A stretch of 64,000 nt of DNA from Candidatus Rokuibacteriota bacterium (GTDB lineage: Bacteria > Methylomirabilota > Methylomirabilia > Rokubacteriales > CSP1-6): contig JACQFL010000052.1 of assembly GCA_016200085.1 (NCBI GenBank), positions 1 to 64,000 of the forward strand, in the 5' to 3' direction. The position numbers were made by a program, and so were the translations under genes. This document shows positions 1 through 7,727 of this stretch, piece by piece. The notes under the pieces were generated by a model. It saw only the letters and a program-made list of their open reading frames with translations. It had not been told where the DNA came from and ran no database searches. Each line of letters opens with the position of its first letter. The first letter of the stretch is position 1.

Positions 1-2
1 AG

Positions 3-943
3 CGCTGGCTCAGCGCGCGCCGGGGCTAGGTCCTGCCGATTCCCTACTTCCACGTCGTCTTCACCCTCCCCCACGCCCTCAACCCGCTGGCGCAGAGCCA
101 CCAGCGTCTGCTCTATCGCCTGCTCTTTCAGGCCGCGGCCTCCACGCGGCTGCGCTTCGGCCGCGATCAGCGCCATCTCGGCGGGGATCTCGGCGGGACC
201 GCCGTGCTCCACACCTGGGGCCAGGCCCTCACGCAGCATGTGCATGTCCACTGCGTCGTCACCGGGGGCGCGCTGGCGCCGGATGGCGCGCGCTGGATTC
301 CCGCTCGGCCCGGCTTCCTCTTCCCGTCCGCGCCCTGGCGAAGGTCTTCCGCGGCCGGTATCTCGCCGGGCTGCCGCGGGCCTTCGACCGGGGTGAGCTG
401 CATTTCACCGGGGGGCTGGCCTCCCTGGCGGCGCCCGCGGCCTTTGCCGCGTGGCTCGATGCGCTACGCGCCCAGGCCTGGGTCGTCGACGGCAAGCCGC
501 CCTTTGCTGGCCCTGAACACGTGCTGGCGTATCTCGGCCGCTATACCCACCGCGGCGCGCTCTCCAACGACCGCCTGCTTGCCGTCACCGACCGCCATGT
601 CCGCTTCCGCTGGCGCGACGACGCCGATGGCGCTCGCGTCAAGGTCATGGACCTCGAGGCCGACGAGTTCCTCCGCCGCTTCCTGCTCCACATGGTCCCC
701 GACGGCTTCGTCCGCATCCGCCACGGCGGCCTGCTCGCCAATCGCCGACGAGCGGCAGCGCTCGCCCAGTGCCGCCTCCTCTTGACGCACCCGCCCCCGC
801 CGGTGCCACTGCCGGAGTCCGCGCGCGACCTCATGCGGCGCGTCACCGGCCTCGACATCGAGCGCTGTCCCGTCTGTCAGCAGGGACTCCTGCAGCAAGT
901 CGAGCGGCTGGCCCCCGCGCCCGCCGCCTGGGACACCTCATGA
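3..943 (+). pseudogene. IS91-family HUH/Y2 transposase, broken and 5'-truncated
   Basis: Read across two frames, this matches the catalytic and C-terminal parts of IS91-type transposases. The HUH metal-binding motif HVHVHC lies at about 237-254. The tyrosine motif YLGRYTHR lies at about 530-553, and the C-terminus contains a CPVC zinc-type pair. The N-terminal zinc-binding domain would lie left of the window. Two lesions are visible: an in-frame TAG at 27-29, just before the conserved LPIPYFHVVFTLP stretch, and a one-base deletion near 324 (FLFP, then a frame change into VRALAKVFRG). Translation after 326 continues open to the stop at 943. The protein cannot be made intact, so the element could move only if a transposase were supplied in trans. 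Confidence 0.9.
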
Positions 944-1205
944 GCCGCGGCTCACCCCGAGGCCGGGCACGCCGGCGGCCCGCATCCCGCCGCGACGCCA
1001 TGGCTCTGGGCCCTCATCGCTCTCGGCTCCGGGGACCCGGTGCCCACGCCGTCGGACACCTCATCGCCGCGTGCGCTCGCCACCGCGAACGGCCGTCGAT
1101 GATCGCGACGGCTGCCCGCACCACCTCCAGTTCCCGCTGCTCGCCACGCCGTCCTCACGATAGAATCCCCGTACGCCATGCACGCGAGGGGTTTCGTCCA
1201 ACTGG

Positions 1206-1240
1206 TTTTATCCGCCATGCGCGACGCACGACGGATAAAA
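1206..1240. repeat. Inverted repeat/hairpin at the candidate IS91 right end
   Basis: TTTTATCCG at 1206-1214 is the exact reverse complement of 1232-1240. A second small stem (TGCG/CGCA, 1218-1221 with 1225-1228) sits in the loop. Rolling-circle elements carry a hairpin just inside one end, which fits the GAAC four bases downstream. The alternative is a degenerate integron attC with R'' at 1196-1202 (GTCCAAC). I favour the IS91 reading because the arms lack the extrahelical base shared by the true attC sites downstream. Confidence 0.5.
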
Positions 1241-1244
1241 GCCT

Positions 1245-1255
1245 GAACGTTATCC
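1245..1255 (+). other. Right half of a truncated attC (or attI) at the array's left boundary
   Basis: GTTATCC at 1249-1255 is an R'-type box and is the exact reverse complement of the R'' box of the first attC (1830-1836). It therefore marks the left boundary of cassette 1, with the crossover between 1249 and 1250. The preceding GAAC corresponds in position to the short spacer before R' in the other sites (agc, caac, gagc). The rest of the site is missing or unrecognisable, probably replaced by the IS91 remnant. Confidence 0.6.
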
Positions 1256-1303
1256 CGATGTGGCTGCGATCAGGAGCTCGGCGGGTCGTGATGCCAGTGA
1301 TAG

Positions 1304-1829
<526 letters not shown>

Positions 1830-1835
<6 letters not shown>

Positions 1836-1886
1836 CTTCGGCATGCACCTGACGGGCTTCGCCCGCAGGTGATGCCAGCGTTCGCC
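1830..1886 (+). other. Integron attC site 1
   Basis: R'' GGATAAC is at 1830-1836. The left arm is GGCAT (1840-1844), an unpaired G (1845) and CACCTG (1846-1851). A terminal hairpin follows (CGGGC/GCCCG, 1853-1857 with 1861-1865). The right arm is CAGGTG (1866-1871) and ATGCC (1872-1876). R' GTTCGCC is at 1880-1886. Both arms pair perfectly except for the single extrahelical G, the hallmark read by integron integrases on the folded bottom strand. The crossover is between 1880 and 1881. Confidence 0.9.
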
Positions 1887-1950
1887 GGATTCTGCCAGAC
1901 GAGTAGCCGGTACCAGCGTCGTATACTCGTGATCCGGGGGCCATGAGCAC

Positions 1951-2160
1951 TTGATCACGTTCAAGGTCGAGATCGAGCGGGAGGACGACGGCCGTTGGCT
2001 GGCGGAGGTCGTCGAGCTGCCGGGCGTCCTCGCGTACGGCGACACGGAGGAGGCGGCCCTGTCGAGGGTTCAGGCTCTCGCCCTCCGGGTCATCGCCGAG
2101 CGGCTGGAGCACGGTGAGGCTGGAGCTGAGCTGCTGAGCATCTCCTTCAACGCAGGGTGA
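1951..2160 (+). CDS. hicB: HicB-family antitoxin
   Basis: A 69-residue HicB domain protein with the degenerate RNase-H-like fold pattern: FKVEIEREDDGRWLAEVVELPGV followed by YGDTEEAALSRVQALALRVIAERLE. This matches the short HicB type without a separate DNA-binding domain. The only start that gives this N-terminus is TTG at 1951; the ATG at 1943 is in another frame and stops after three codons. Its end overlaps the start of hicA in a GTGA. It neutralises HicA in the family. It is the first gene of cassette 2. Confidence 0.85.
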   Translation: MITFKVEIEREDDGRWLAEVVELPGVLAYGDTEEAALSRVQALALRVIAERLEHGEAGAELLSISFNAG

Positions 2161-2438
2161 GCGGCTGGCCCAGTACCCGCTCTCGCCGGGTGCTGGCAGC
2201 CCTCCTCAGGATCGGCTGGGTGGTCAAGCGTCAGTCCGGCTCCCACCGCACGTTATCCCGCACAGGGTGGGCCGACTTCGTGTTCGCCTTTCACGACGAC
2301 GAGGAGATCGGGCCCCGCATGCTGTCCCGGATCGCGAAGCGCACCGGCTTGCGGGCCCGAGGACCTGTGAGCACCCGCTACCGCCGAACCAGCCACTGGA
2401 GCGGACTGGCTTCACCGGCCGCTCACCGGCAACGTTAG
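2157..2438 (+). CDS. hicA: HicA-family mRNA interferase toxin, with attC-encoded tail
   Basis: A 93-codon gene starting at GTG 2157, overlapping hicB by four bases. HicA toxins are double-stranded-RNA-binding-like mRNA interferases with one catalytic histidine, seen here as RQSGSHRTL. The usual domain ends near RIAKRTGL, around residue 66. The remaining residues run through the whole attC site at 2383-2440, and the stop TAG (2436-2438) sits in its R' box. The last part of the protein is therefore encoded by recombination-site DNA and would change if another cassette were inserted there. Confidence 0.83.
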   Translation: MSGWPSTRSRRVLAALLRIGWVVKRQSGSHRTLSRTGWADFVFAFHDDEEIGPRMLSRIAKRTGLRARGPVSTRYRRTSHWSGLASPAAHRQR

Positions 2439-2440
2439 GC
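2383..2440 (+). other. Integron attC site 2
   Basis: R'' GCCGAAC is at 2383-2389 and R' GTTAGGC at 2434-2440. The inner arms GAGCGG (2399-2404) and CCGCTC (2419-2424) pair perfectly. The outer arms CCACT and ACCGG (2393-2397 with 2425-2429) pair only partly. An unpaired G at 2398 takes the same position as in the other two sites. The crossover is between 2434 and 2435. This is the least regular of the three sites, but R' is an exact GTTRRRY and spacing agrees. Confidence 0.8.
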
Positions 2441-2457
2441 CACGTGGTAGCGACTTG

Positions 2458-2928
2458 ATGCATATTCGGCGTGCCGAGGCCGCTGACGAGGAAGCACTCG
2501 CAAGTATACGGCGTCGTGCCATTCTCGCGCTGGCTGTACCAGCGATGTCGAGGGAACAGGCCGAAAGATGGGCCACGCGAGGGGCAGCAGATCGCTTGGC
2601 GCGGGCGATGCGACATGACGTGTGGGTGGCCGTGGAAGGGGCCGCGATCGGCTGGGTAGAAGTGGACCGAGACCGCGTCGCGGCGCTGTATGTCTCGCCG
2701 TCTTGCTCCCGCCGCGGGGTCGGCTCGGTCCTTCTGACATTCGCCGAAACCTCCATACGGAGCTCCGGCTACACGACTGCGCGTCTCGAGTCCAGCCAGA
2801 ACGCGCTCGACTACTACCTTCGGAGGGGTTACCTACGATGTGGCCCGGCAGATTCTGATGGGGCATGGCCGTTGCGCAAAGATCTGGCCGCAGCTACGCC
2901 TAACCAGGGCATGGAGCCGACGCGCTGA
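2458..2928 (+). CDS. GNAT-family N-acetyltransferase (integron cassette)
   Basis: A 156-residue GNAT acetyltransferase, which would transfer an acetyl group from acetyl-CoA to an unknown amine. The acetyl-CoA pyrophosphate-binding motif is SRRGVGSVLL, preceded by the beta-strand AALYVSPSC. The N-terminus IRRAEAADEEALASI and the C-terminal NALDYYLRRGY segment are also typical. I use the ATG at 2458; the TTG at 2455 is directly before it. The tail ...PNQGMEPTR is encoded by attC site 3, where the stop codon lies. Acetyltransferases are among the commonest integron cargoes. The substrate cannot be told from sequence. Confidence 0.85.
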   Translation: MHIRRAEAADEEALASIRRRAILALAVPAMSREQAERWATRGAADRLARAMRHDVWVAVEGAAIGWVEVDRDRVAALYVSPSCSRRGVGSVLLTFAETSIRSSGYTTARLESSQNALDYYLRRGYLRCGPADSDGAWPLRKDLAAATPNQGMEPTR

Positions 2929-2956
2929 AGCGCGCGGCTCATGCCGAGCGTTAGCC
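2898..2956 (+). other. Integron attC site 3, right end of the array
   Basis: R'' GCCTAAC is at 2898-2904. The left arm is GGCAT (2908-2912), an unpaired G (2913) and GAGCCG (2914-2919). The terminal hairpin is CGCGCT/AGCGCG (2921-2926 with 2929-2934). The right arm is CGGCTC (2935-2940) and ATGCC (2941-2945). R' is GTTAGCC at 2950-2956. All arms pair perfectly around the extrahelical G. The crossover between 2950 and 2951 falls exactly at the stop codon of the opposing CoA-transferase gene. Confidence 0.9.
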
Positions 2957-4102
2957 GATCACGCCCGCCTGGCGGAGCGTGTCCAGCCTCGCGGCGTCGT
3001 AGCCGAGCAGTCGGCCGAGCGTCTCGTCGGTGTGCTGACCCGGCGTGGGCACCGGTCCGACACGTGCCGGGGTCTTCGAGAGCTTGATCGTCGCGCCCGG
3101 CAGGTACATCTCTCCGGCCACGGCATCCTCCATCTTCACCAGCATCTCGCGCTGCCAGAGGTGCGGGTCCTGGGCGACCTGCGGGATCGTCCGCACCGGC
3201 GCCGAGGGGATGCCGGCCTCGAGGAGCGCGGCACAGATCTCGTCGCTCGTGCGCCGGGCGCACCATGTCTCGATGAGCGCGCGGCGGTCGTCGGGCCCCG
3301 TACTGCCCGCCATCGGGGTCGTGTCGCCCTCGGCGCTCGCCCCGCGGACGATCTGCATCAGCCGGGCGGCCATGTCGCGCCCCGCGGCGGCGATGACCAC
3401 GAAGCCGTCCTTCGTGCGGTACGGTGGCCGCCCGCCCTCGCCGCCCTCCTGGCCCGTGGCGAGGTAGTACGACGTCGGGATCTCCACCATGGTGAGGGCG
3501 GAGTCCAGGAGGCAGACGTCCACGATCTGGCCCTCGCCGGTCCGCTCGCGGTGGCGGAGCGCCGCCAGCGTGCCGATCGTCGCGTGGAGCGCGGTGTACC
3601 GGTCGACCACCGACGACGCGGTGCCGATGGGCTTGCCGTCGTGCTGGCCGGTCAGCGTCATGAGCCCGCTCATCGCCTGGCCGAGGGAGTCGAAGGCCGG
3701 CCGCTCGGTGTACGGCCCGTACTGGCCGAAGCCCGACACCGACACGAGGATGATCCCCGGGTTCAGCAGGCGCAGGCGCTCGTAGTCGAAGCCCATCGCC
3801 CGCATCACGCCCGGGCGGAAGTTCTCGAGCACGATGTCGGCCTTCGGCACGAGCGCGGCGAAGACTTCCTTGCCCTGCGGGTTCCGGAGGTCGAGGCACA
3901 CGCTCTTCTTGCCGCGGTTGTAGACCGAGAAGTAGACGCTCTGGCCCCGGACCATCGGCGGGTGCTTGCGCGTCTCCTCCCCGCCGGTCGGCTCGATCTT
4001 GATGACCTCGGCGCCGAGGTCGGAGAGGAGCAGCCCGCCGCGCGGGCCGGCCTGGAAGCGCGCCAGCTCGAGGACGCGGACGCCGTCGAGGCAGCCGGGC
4101 AT
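2951..4102 (-). CDS. CaiB/BaiF family CoA-transferase (first of three)
   Basis: A class III CoA-transferase of 383 residues, moving CoA between carboxylic acids through an aspartyl-CoA anhydride. It shows the family N-terminus (LDGVRVLELARFQAGP), the GAEVIKIEPTGGEE nucleotide-site region, ADIVLENFRPG and RTGEGQIVDVCLLD. The expected catalytic aspartate is in SSVVDRYTALHA, residue 167. I prefer ATG 4102, four bases after the upstream gene's stop; an in-frame GTG at 4123 would add seven residues and overlap that gene. The C-terminus (RLDTLRQAGVIG) looks complete although the stop codon TAA is formed at the integron junction. It is last in a catabolic operon; the acid substrate is unknown. Confidence 0.87.
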   Translation of the reverse strand: MPGCLDGVRVLELARFQAGPRGGLLLSDLGAEVIKIEPTGGEETRKHPPMVRGQSVYFSVYNRGKKSVCLDLRNPQGKEVFAALVPKADIVLENFRPGVMRAMGFDYERLRLLNPGIILVSVSGFGQYGPYTERPAFDSLGQAMSGLMTLTGQHDGKPIGTASSVVDRYTALHATIGTLAALRHRERTGEGQIVDVCLLDSALTMVEIPTSYYLATGQEGGEGGRPPYRTKDGFVVIAAAGRDMAARLMQIVRGASAEGDTTPMAGSTGPDDRRALIETWCARRTSDEICAALLEAGIPSAPVRTIPQVAQDPHLWQREMLVKMEDAVAGEMYLPGATIKLSKTPARVGPVPTPGQHTDETLGRLLGYDAARLDTLRQAGVIG

Positions 4103-4106
4103 GCCC

Positions 4107-5318
4107 TCAGCCCACGACGCCACGCTGCTGGAGCGCGGCGACGTCGTCCTTCGAGAGCCCCAGCACCTCGGCGAGCACCTCGGCGGTGTGCTGGCCGGCC
4201 AGCGGCGGCGGCGTGGTCACCGCCTTCGAGGCGGACAGCCGCACCGGGCTGCCGGGCAGGCGGAAGCGGCCGCGCGTCGGGTGATCGATCGTCTCGATCT
4301 GGCCGCGCGCGTTGAGATGGGGGTCGTCGAGGACCTCGCCGGTGTCGAGCACGGCGCCGCACGGCACGCCGGCCTTGCCGAGGATGGTCATGACCTCGTG
4401 CTTGGTGCGCGCGCCCGTCCAGGCCCGGATGATCTCGTTCAGCGCGTCGCGGTGCTCCCAGCGCGTCCCGGGGTCCGTGCACCGCGGGTCGGCGAGCAGG
4501 TCCTCACGACCGATGGCGATGGCGAACTGGCGCCACATCTCCGGATTGATCGGCTGCACGTAGATGTAGGCGTAGTCGTTCGCTCCGCCGGGCGCGCAGG
4601 GGTAGGCGCCGCCCGGGACGCCGCCCACCAGCCCGTTGCCCCGGCGCTCGCTGGGCTTGCCGTCGCGGTAGTGGTCCACGTACCGCCCGCGCACGAAATT
4701 GGCCACGACTTCCTGCATGGCCACCTCGACGAGCTGGCCGCGGCCCGTGCGCTGGCGCTGGATGTAGGCGGCGAGGATGGCGGCGGCGGTGTGGACTCCG
4801 GTGCCGGTGTCGCCGATGGCCGCCCCGCAGCGCACGGGCTCGCGGTCGGCGAAGCCGGTGACGCTCATCACGCCGCCGGTGGCCTGCGCGATCATGTCGA
4901 AGCTCTTGTACTCGTGGTACGGCCCGGAGAGCCCGAAGCCCTTGATGCGCGCGACGATGATGCGAGGATTGGTCGCGCAGAGCGTGTCGTAGTCGAGCCC
5001 GAGCTTCTCCATGAGCCCGGGCGCGAAGTTCTCGACCACGACGTCGGCGCGCTCGACCATCCGGAGGAAGAGCGCCTTGCCGTCGGGCGTCTTGAGGTCG
5101 ATGGTCAGGCTGCGCTTGTTGGCGTTGAAGACGAGGAAGAACATCGCGTCGAGCCCGGGTACCTCGGGTCGGTTGCGCCGCGACTGCTCGCCGCCCGGTG
5201 GCTCGATCTTGATGACGTCGGCGCCGAGCCAGCCCAGGAACTGCGTGCAGGTCGTGCCGGCTTCGAACTGGGTGAGGTCGAGGATGCGGATGCCGCTCAG
5301 CGCGCGGTCGTCGTTCAC
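4107..5318 (-). CDS. CaiB/BaiF family CoA-transferase (second, formyl-CoA-transferase-like)
   Basis: A 403-residue class III CoA-transferase. The catalytic aspartate is D170 in GAAIGDTGTGVHTA, which resembles the formyl-CoA transferase motif closely. Other family blocks are LTQFEAGTTCTQFLGWLGA, ADVVVENFAPG, GFGLSGPYHEY and RTGRGQLVEVAM. The start is GTG 5318, with a good ribosome site (GAAAGGGG) just upstream. It lies directly before the first CoA-transferase gene and after a monooxygenase gene. Two adjacent paralogues suggest either a heteromeric enzyme, as known for succinyl-CoA:benzylsuccinate transferase, or two acids of one pathway. Substrate unknown. Confidence 0.87.
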   Translation of the reverse strand: MNDDRALSGIRILDLTQFEAGTTCTQFLGWLGADVIKIEPPGGEQSRRNRPEVPGLDAMFFLVFNANKRSLTIDLKTPDGKALFLRMVERADVVVENFAPGLMEKLGLDYDTLCATNPRIIVARIKGFGLSGPYHEYKSFDMIAQATGGVMSVTGFADREPVRCGAAIGDTGTGVHTAAAILAAYIQRQRTGRGQLVEVAMQEVVANFVRGRYVDHYRDGKPSERRGNGLVGGVPGGAYPCAPGGANDYAYIYVQPINPEMWRQFAIAIGREDLLADPRCTDPGTRWEHRDALNEIIRAWTGARTKHEVMTILGKAGVPCGAVLDTGEVLDDPHLNARGQIETIDHPTRGRFRLPGSPVRLSASKAVTTPPPLAGQHTAEVLAEVLGLSKDDVAALQQRGVVG

Positions 5319-5341
5319 GTGGCCCCTTTCGTCATCAGGAA

Positions 5342-6415
5342 TCAGCCCGCTTCTCGAAAGCGTGGCATCACCGTCTCGGCAAACCGGCGCATCGACGCCA
5401 CGATTTTGCCATGCGGCAGGTAGCCGAAGCTCAGCTGGCACAGGAGATGACCCACCCCGGCCGCCCGGACCGCCGCCACCTGCTCGGCCACGCGCTCGGC
5501 GGTGCCGTAGAGCGCCCCGGTGTCGAGCGACCACCGCACGCCCTCCGCGTCCGAAATCTGAGGATCCGCGAACGGGTTGAGCATGGCGGGGTCGACGTGG
5601 AAGTCGTCCGGGTTCCACGCGGCGCGCGCGTGCAGCATGTGCTGGCGGGTGTGCAGGACGGCGGTGCCGAGGGCATCCTCGGCCTCGGCCTGGCTCTCGC
5701 CCACGTACACGTGGCGCCACACGGCCGCCTGGTCGCGCAGCCGCGCGCGCGCCGGCGCATCGTGGCCGCCCTCGAGCAGGCCCTCCTCGTAGAGGGCGAG
5801 GCGCTCGGGGATGCGCGCCAGCGGCATGCGAGGCGTCAGGATCGGCGCCCCCAGCCGCCCGCACTCGCGGAAGGAGGCGGGGGTCACCACGCTGCGCCAG
5901 ATCGGAGGGTGCGGCCGCTGGTACGGCCGCGGCCGCAGCTCGGGAAGCCACAGCTGGAAGTACTTGCCCTGGTACGCGAAGGGCGCCTCGGTCCACGCTC
6001 CGATCAGGACCTCGAGCGCCTCCGCGGCGCGCTCGCGGGCGTCGTCGCTCCGCAGGCCGTACCCGACGAACTCGTACTCGTTGTAGATCGAGCCGCGCCC
6101 GACCCCGACGTCGAGCCGGCCACCCGAGAGGTTGTCGAGCAGCGCCAGCTGCACGGCCAGCCGGACGGGATGGCGCAGCGCGAGCTGGATCACCGCGAAG
6201 CCGATGCGCACCCGCGAGGTGCGCACGGCGAGCGCGGAGGCGAACGGGATCGGATCGCAGTAGACGGCCTCGCCGGTGAAGTTGTGCTCCGTTAGCCACA
6301 CCCCGTCGAAGCCGAGCGACTCCGCCAGGCACGCCTGCTCGAGCTGCTGCCCGATGGCGGCGTGATCCTGCTCCGGCCCGGGAGAGTGCGCCAGGGTCAG
6401 CCAGCCGAAGCGCAT
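5342..6415 (-). CDS. Luciferase-like (LLM) flavin-dependent monooxygenase
   Basis: A 357-residue bacterial-luciferase-family (TIM barrel) oxidoreductase using reduced FMN or F420. Typical segments are AESLGFDGVWLTEHNFTG near residue 40, TSRVRIGFAVIQLALRHPVRLAVQLALLDNLSGGR and the glycine-rich VGVGRGSIYNEYEFVGYG. It ends in a helical C-terminus (ERVAEQVAAVRAAGVGHLLCQ). The gene starts at ATG 6415 and sits between an amidohydrolase and a CoA-transferase gene in one transcriptional direction, with 22-23 base gaps. The family covers monooxygenases and F420 dehydrogenases, and sequence alone does not tell which reaction or substrate. Confidence 0.85.
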   Translation of the reverse strand: MRFGWLTLAHSPGPEQDHAAIGQQLEQACLAESLGFDGVWLTEHNFTGEAVYCDPIPFASALAVRTSRVRIGFAVIQLALRHPVRLAVQLALLDNLSGGRLDVGVGRGSIYNEYEFVGYGLRSDDARERAAEALEVLIGAWTEAPFAYQGKYFQLWLPELRPRPYQRPHPPIWRSVVTPASFRECGRLGAPILTPRMPLARIPERLALYEEGLLEGGHDAPARARLRDQAAVWRHVYVGESQAEAEDALGTAVLHTRQHMLHARAAWNPDDFHVDPAMLNPFADPQISDAEGVRWSLDTGALYGTAERVAEQVAAVRAAGVGHLLCQLSFGYLPHGKIVASMRRFAETVMPRFREAG

Positions 6416-6437
6416 CAGCCCCTGCCCTCGCGCCCGC

Positions 6438-7646
6438 TCACCGGCCCGCGCGCGCCGCTGCAGCCGCGTCGGCCTTCTTGAAGTCGGCTTCGGTGAAGCC
6501 GTAGAGGTGCGCGCCGCCCATCAGGATCTGCGCGGCGATCTCGCGCGGGACGTTTTTCAGGAGGTTCTCGGAGACGTGCGGGAAGTTCGAGTCGAAGTGC
6601 GGATAGTCGGTGGAGATGCACATGCGGTCGGCGCCGATGAGGCCGGCCGTGGCCTCGGTCTCGGGCTCGCTCCCCTCGACGGCCGCCCAGCAGTTGCGCC
6701 GGAAGTATTCCCGCGGCGTGAGGGCCAGGTAGGGCGCGTGGGAGTCGTGATACTGGGGGTAGTCCCACTCGATGCGCGACAGGAGCCCGGGCACCCACGA
6801 GTTCTGGGCCTCCAGGAACCCGACGCGCAGCTTCGGATGGAATTCGAAGACCCCCCCGATGATCATCGCGATCAGCGCCTGCTGCATCTCGATCCAGTGG
6901 CTGGCCACGTGGCGGTAGAAGCGGTTCTCGCCGTAGAGCGGGATCATCCGCGAGTACACCGCGCTGACCCCCTCGTGGAAGCCCCAGGTCACGCCGAGCT
7001 CCTCGTGGATCGCGTACAGCGGATCCCAGTAGTTCGCGTGCCAGTAGTGGTCGTTGACCAGATTCGGCCGGATGAAGGATCCGACGGCGCCGAGCCCGCG
7101 CACGCATCGCACCAGCTCGCGGCAGGCCAGGTGCACGTCGTGCACGGGCAGCATGGCCACCCACTTCAGCTGGTCCGGGCTATGGCTGCAGAACTCGTGG
7201 ATCCAGTTGTTGTAGGCCTGGCAGAGAGCGAGCGAGAGCTGCGGATCGAGGCCGTCGCGGGCGATGAGGGCCAGGCCGGCGGTGGGATAGTTCACCGCGA
7301 TGTCGACGCCCTCCATCGCCATGCCCATGACCTGGGCCTCGGCGTCGTAGTCGCGCTCGACGGCGAAGTCGAGCCGGCCGGTGTCGAACAGCCGCGAGCC
7401 CGAGAGCAGCTGCGTGCTCTGGGTCTGGTTCGGGCGGACACGCTTGCGGTACTGCTGCAGGTCCATGTCGGACGTGGGCAGCCCGTCGATGATGGTCAGG
7501 CCGGTGGGCCCGCGCTTCGGGCGGCCGTCGGCGCCCACCTGCACCGTCACCCGGTGCTTGAACTTCGGGTCCAGGTACCGGTCGAAGAGATCGGGCGGCT
7601 CCATGATGTGCATGTCGGAGTCCACGAACCGCAGGCCGTCTTTCAT
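6438..7646 (-). CDS. Amidohydrolase-2 family metal-dependent hydrolase/decarboxylase
   Basis: A 402-residue COG2159-type protein. The putative metal ligands are D11 and H13 (SDMHIME), H224 (GFHEG) and D347 (STDYPH). This D-x-H arrangement is the one seen in non-oxidative decarboxylases such as gamma-resorcylate decarboxylase rather than the HxH of classical hydrolases. ACMSD of the kynurenine pathway is another relative. The start ATG 7646 has a strong ribosome site (GGGAGGA). A role as a decarboxylase or C-C hydrolase in the aromatic or acyl-CoA route of this operon is likely but not proven. Confidence 0.82.
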   Translation of the reverse strand: MKDGLRFVDSDMHIMEPPDLFDRYLDPKFKHRVTVQVGADGRPKRGPTGLTIIDGLPTSDMDLQQYRKRVRPNQTQSTQLLSGSRLFDTGRLDFAVERDYDAEAQVMGMAMEGVDIAVNYPTAGLALIARDGLDPQLSLALCQAYNNWIHEFCSHSPDQLKWVAMLPVHDVHLACRELVRCVRGLGAVGSFIRPNLVNDHYWHANYWDPLYAIHEELGVTWGFHEGVSAVYSRMIPLYGENRFYRHVASHWIEMQQALIAMIIGGVFEFHPKLRVGFLEAQNSWVPGLLSRIEWDYPQYHDSHAPYLALTPREYFRRNCWAAVEGSEPETEATAGLIGADRMCISTDYPHFDSNFPHVSENLLKNVPREIAAQILMGGAHLYGFTEADFKKADAAAAARAGR

Positions 7647-7727
7647 CGCAGTCCTCCCTCTCGTGTCGCTCGCCCCCCCGGACGGCGCGGAGCCGAGCCC
7701 CCGCGACGTCCGGCGACGGGCAGGCGG

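Larger units (their letters stand above)
1..1244 (+). mobile_element. IS91-family element remnant, right part
   Basis: The transposase relic at 3-943 and about 300 bp of non-coding DNA after it look like the right-hand portion of an IS91-type rolling-circle element. The left end lies outside the window. A candidate right end is position 1244: a perfect 9-bp inverted repeat (1206-1214 with 1232-1240) ends four bases earlier, and the next four bases, 1245-1248, are GAAC. IS91 is known to insert next to GAAC or CAAG. I see no other gene in 944-1249. The boundary is inference; the transposase identity is firm. Confidence 0.5.

Noticed and set aside
1196-1255. A fourth complete attC site around the hairpin before cassette 1
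   Set aside because: The box GTCCAAC fits RYYYAAC, but the stem lacks the extrahelical base, the right spacer is 8 bases instead of 3-4, and R'' does not pair with R'. The IS91-end reading is preferred; only the R' half is called.
1943-1954. ATG at 1943 as the hicB start
   Set aside because: It is in a different frame and stops after three codons. TTG at 1951 is the start that yields the complete HicB N-terminus.
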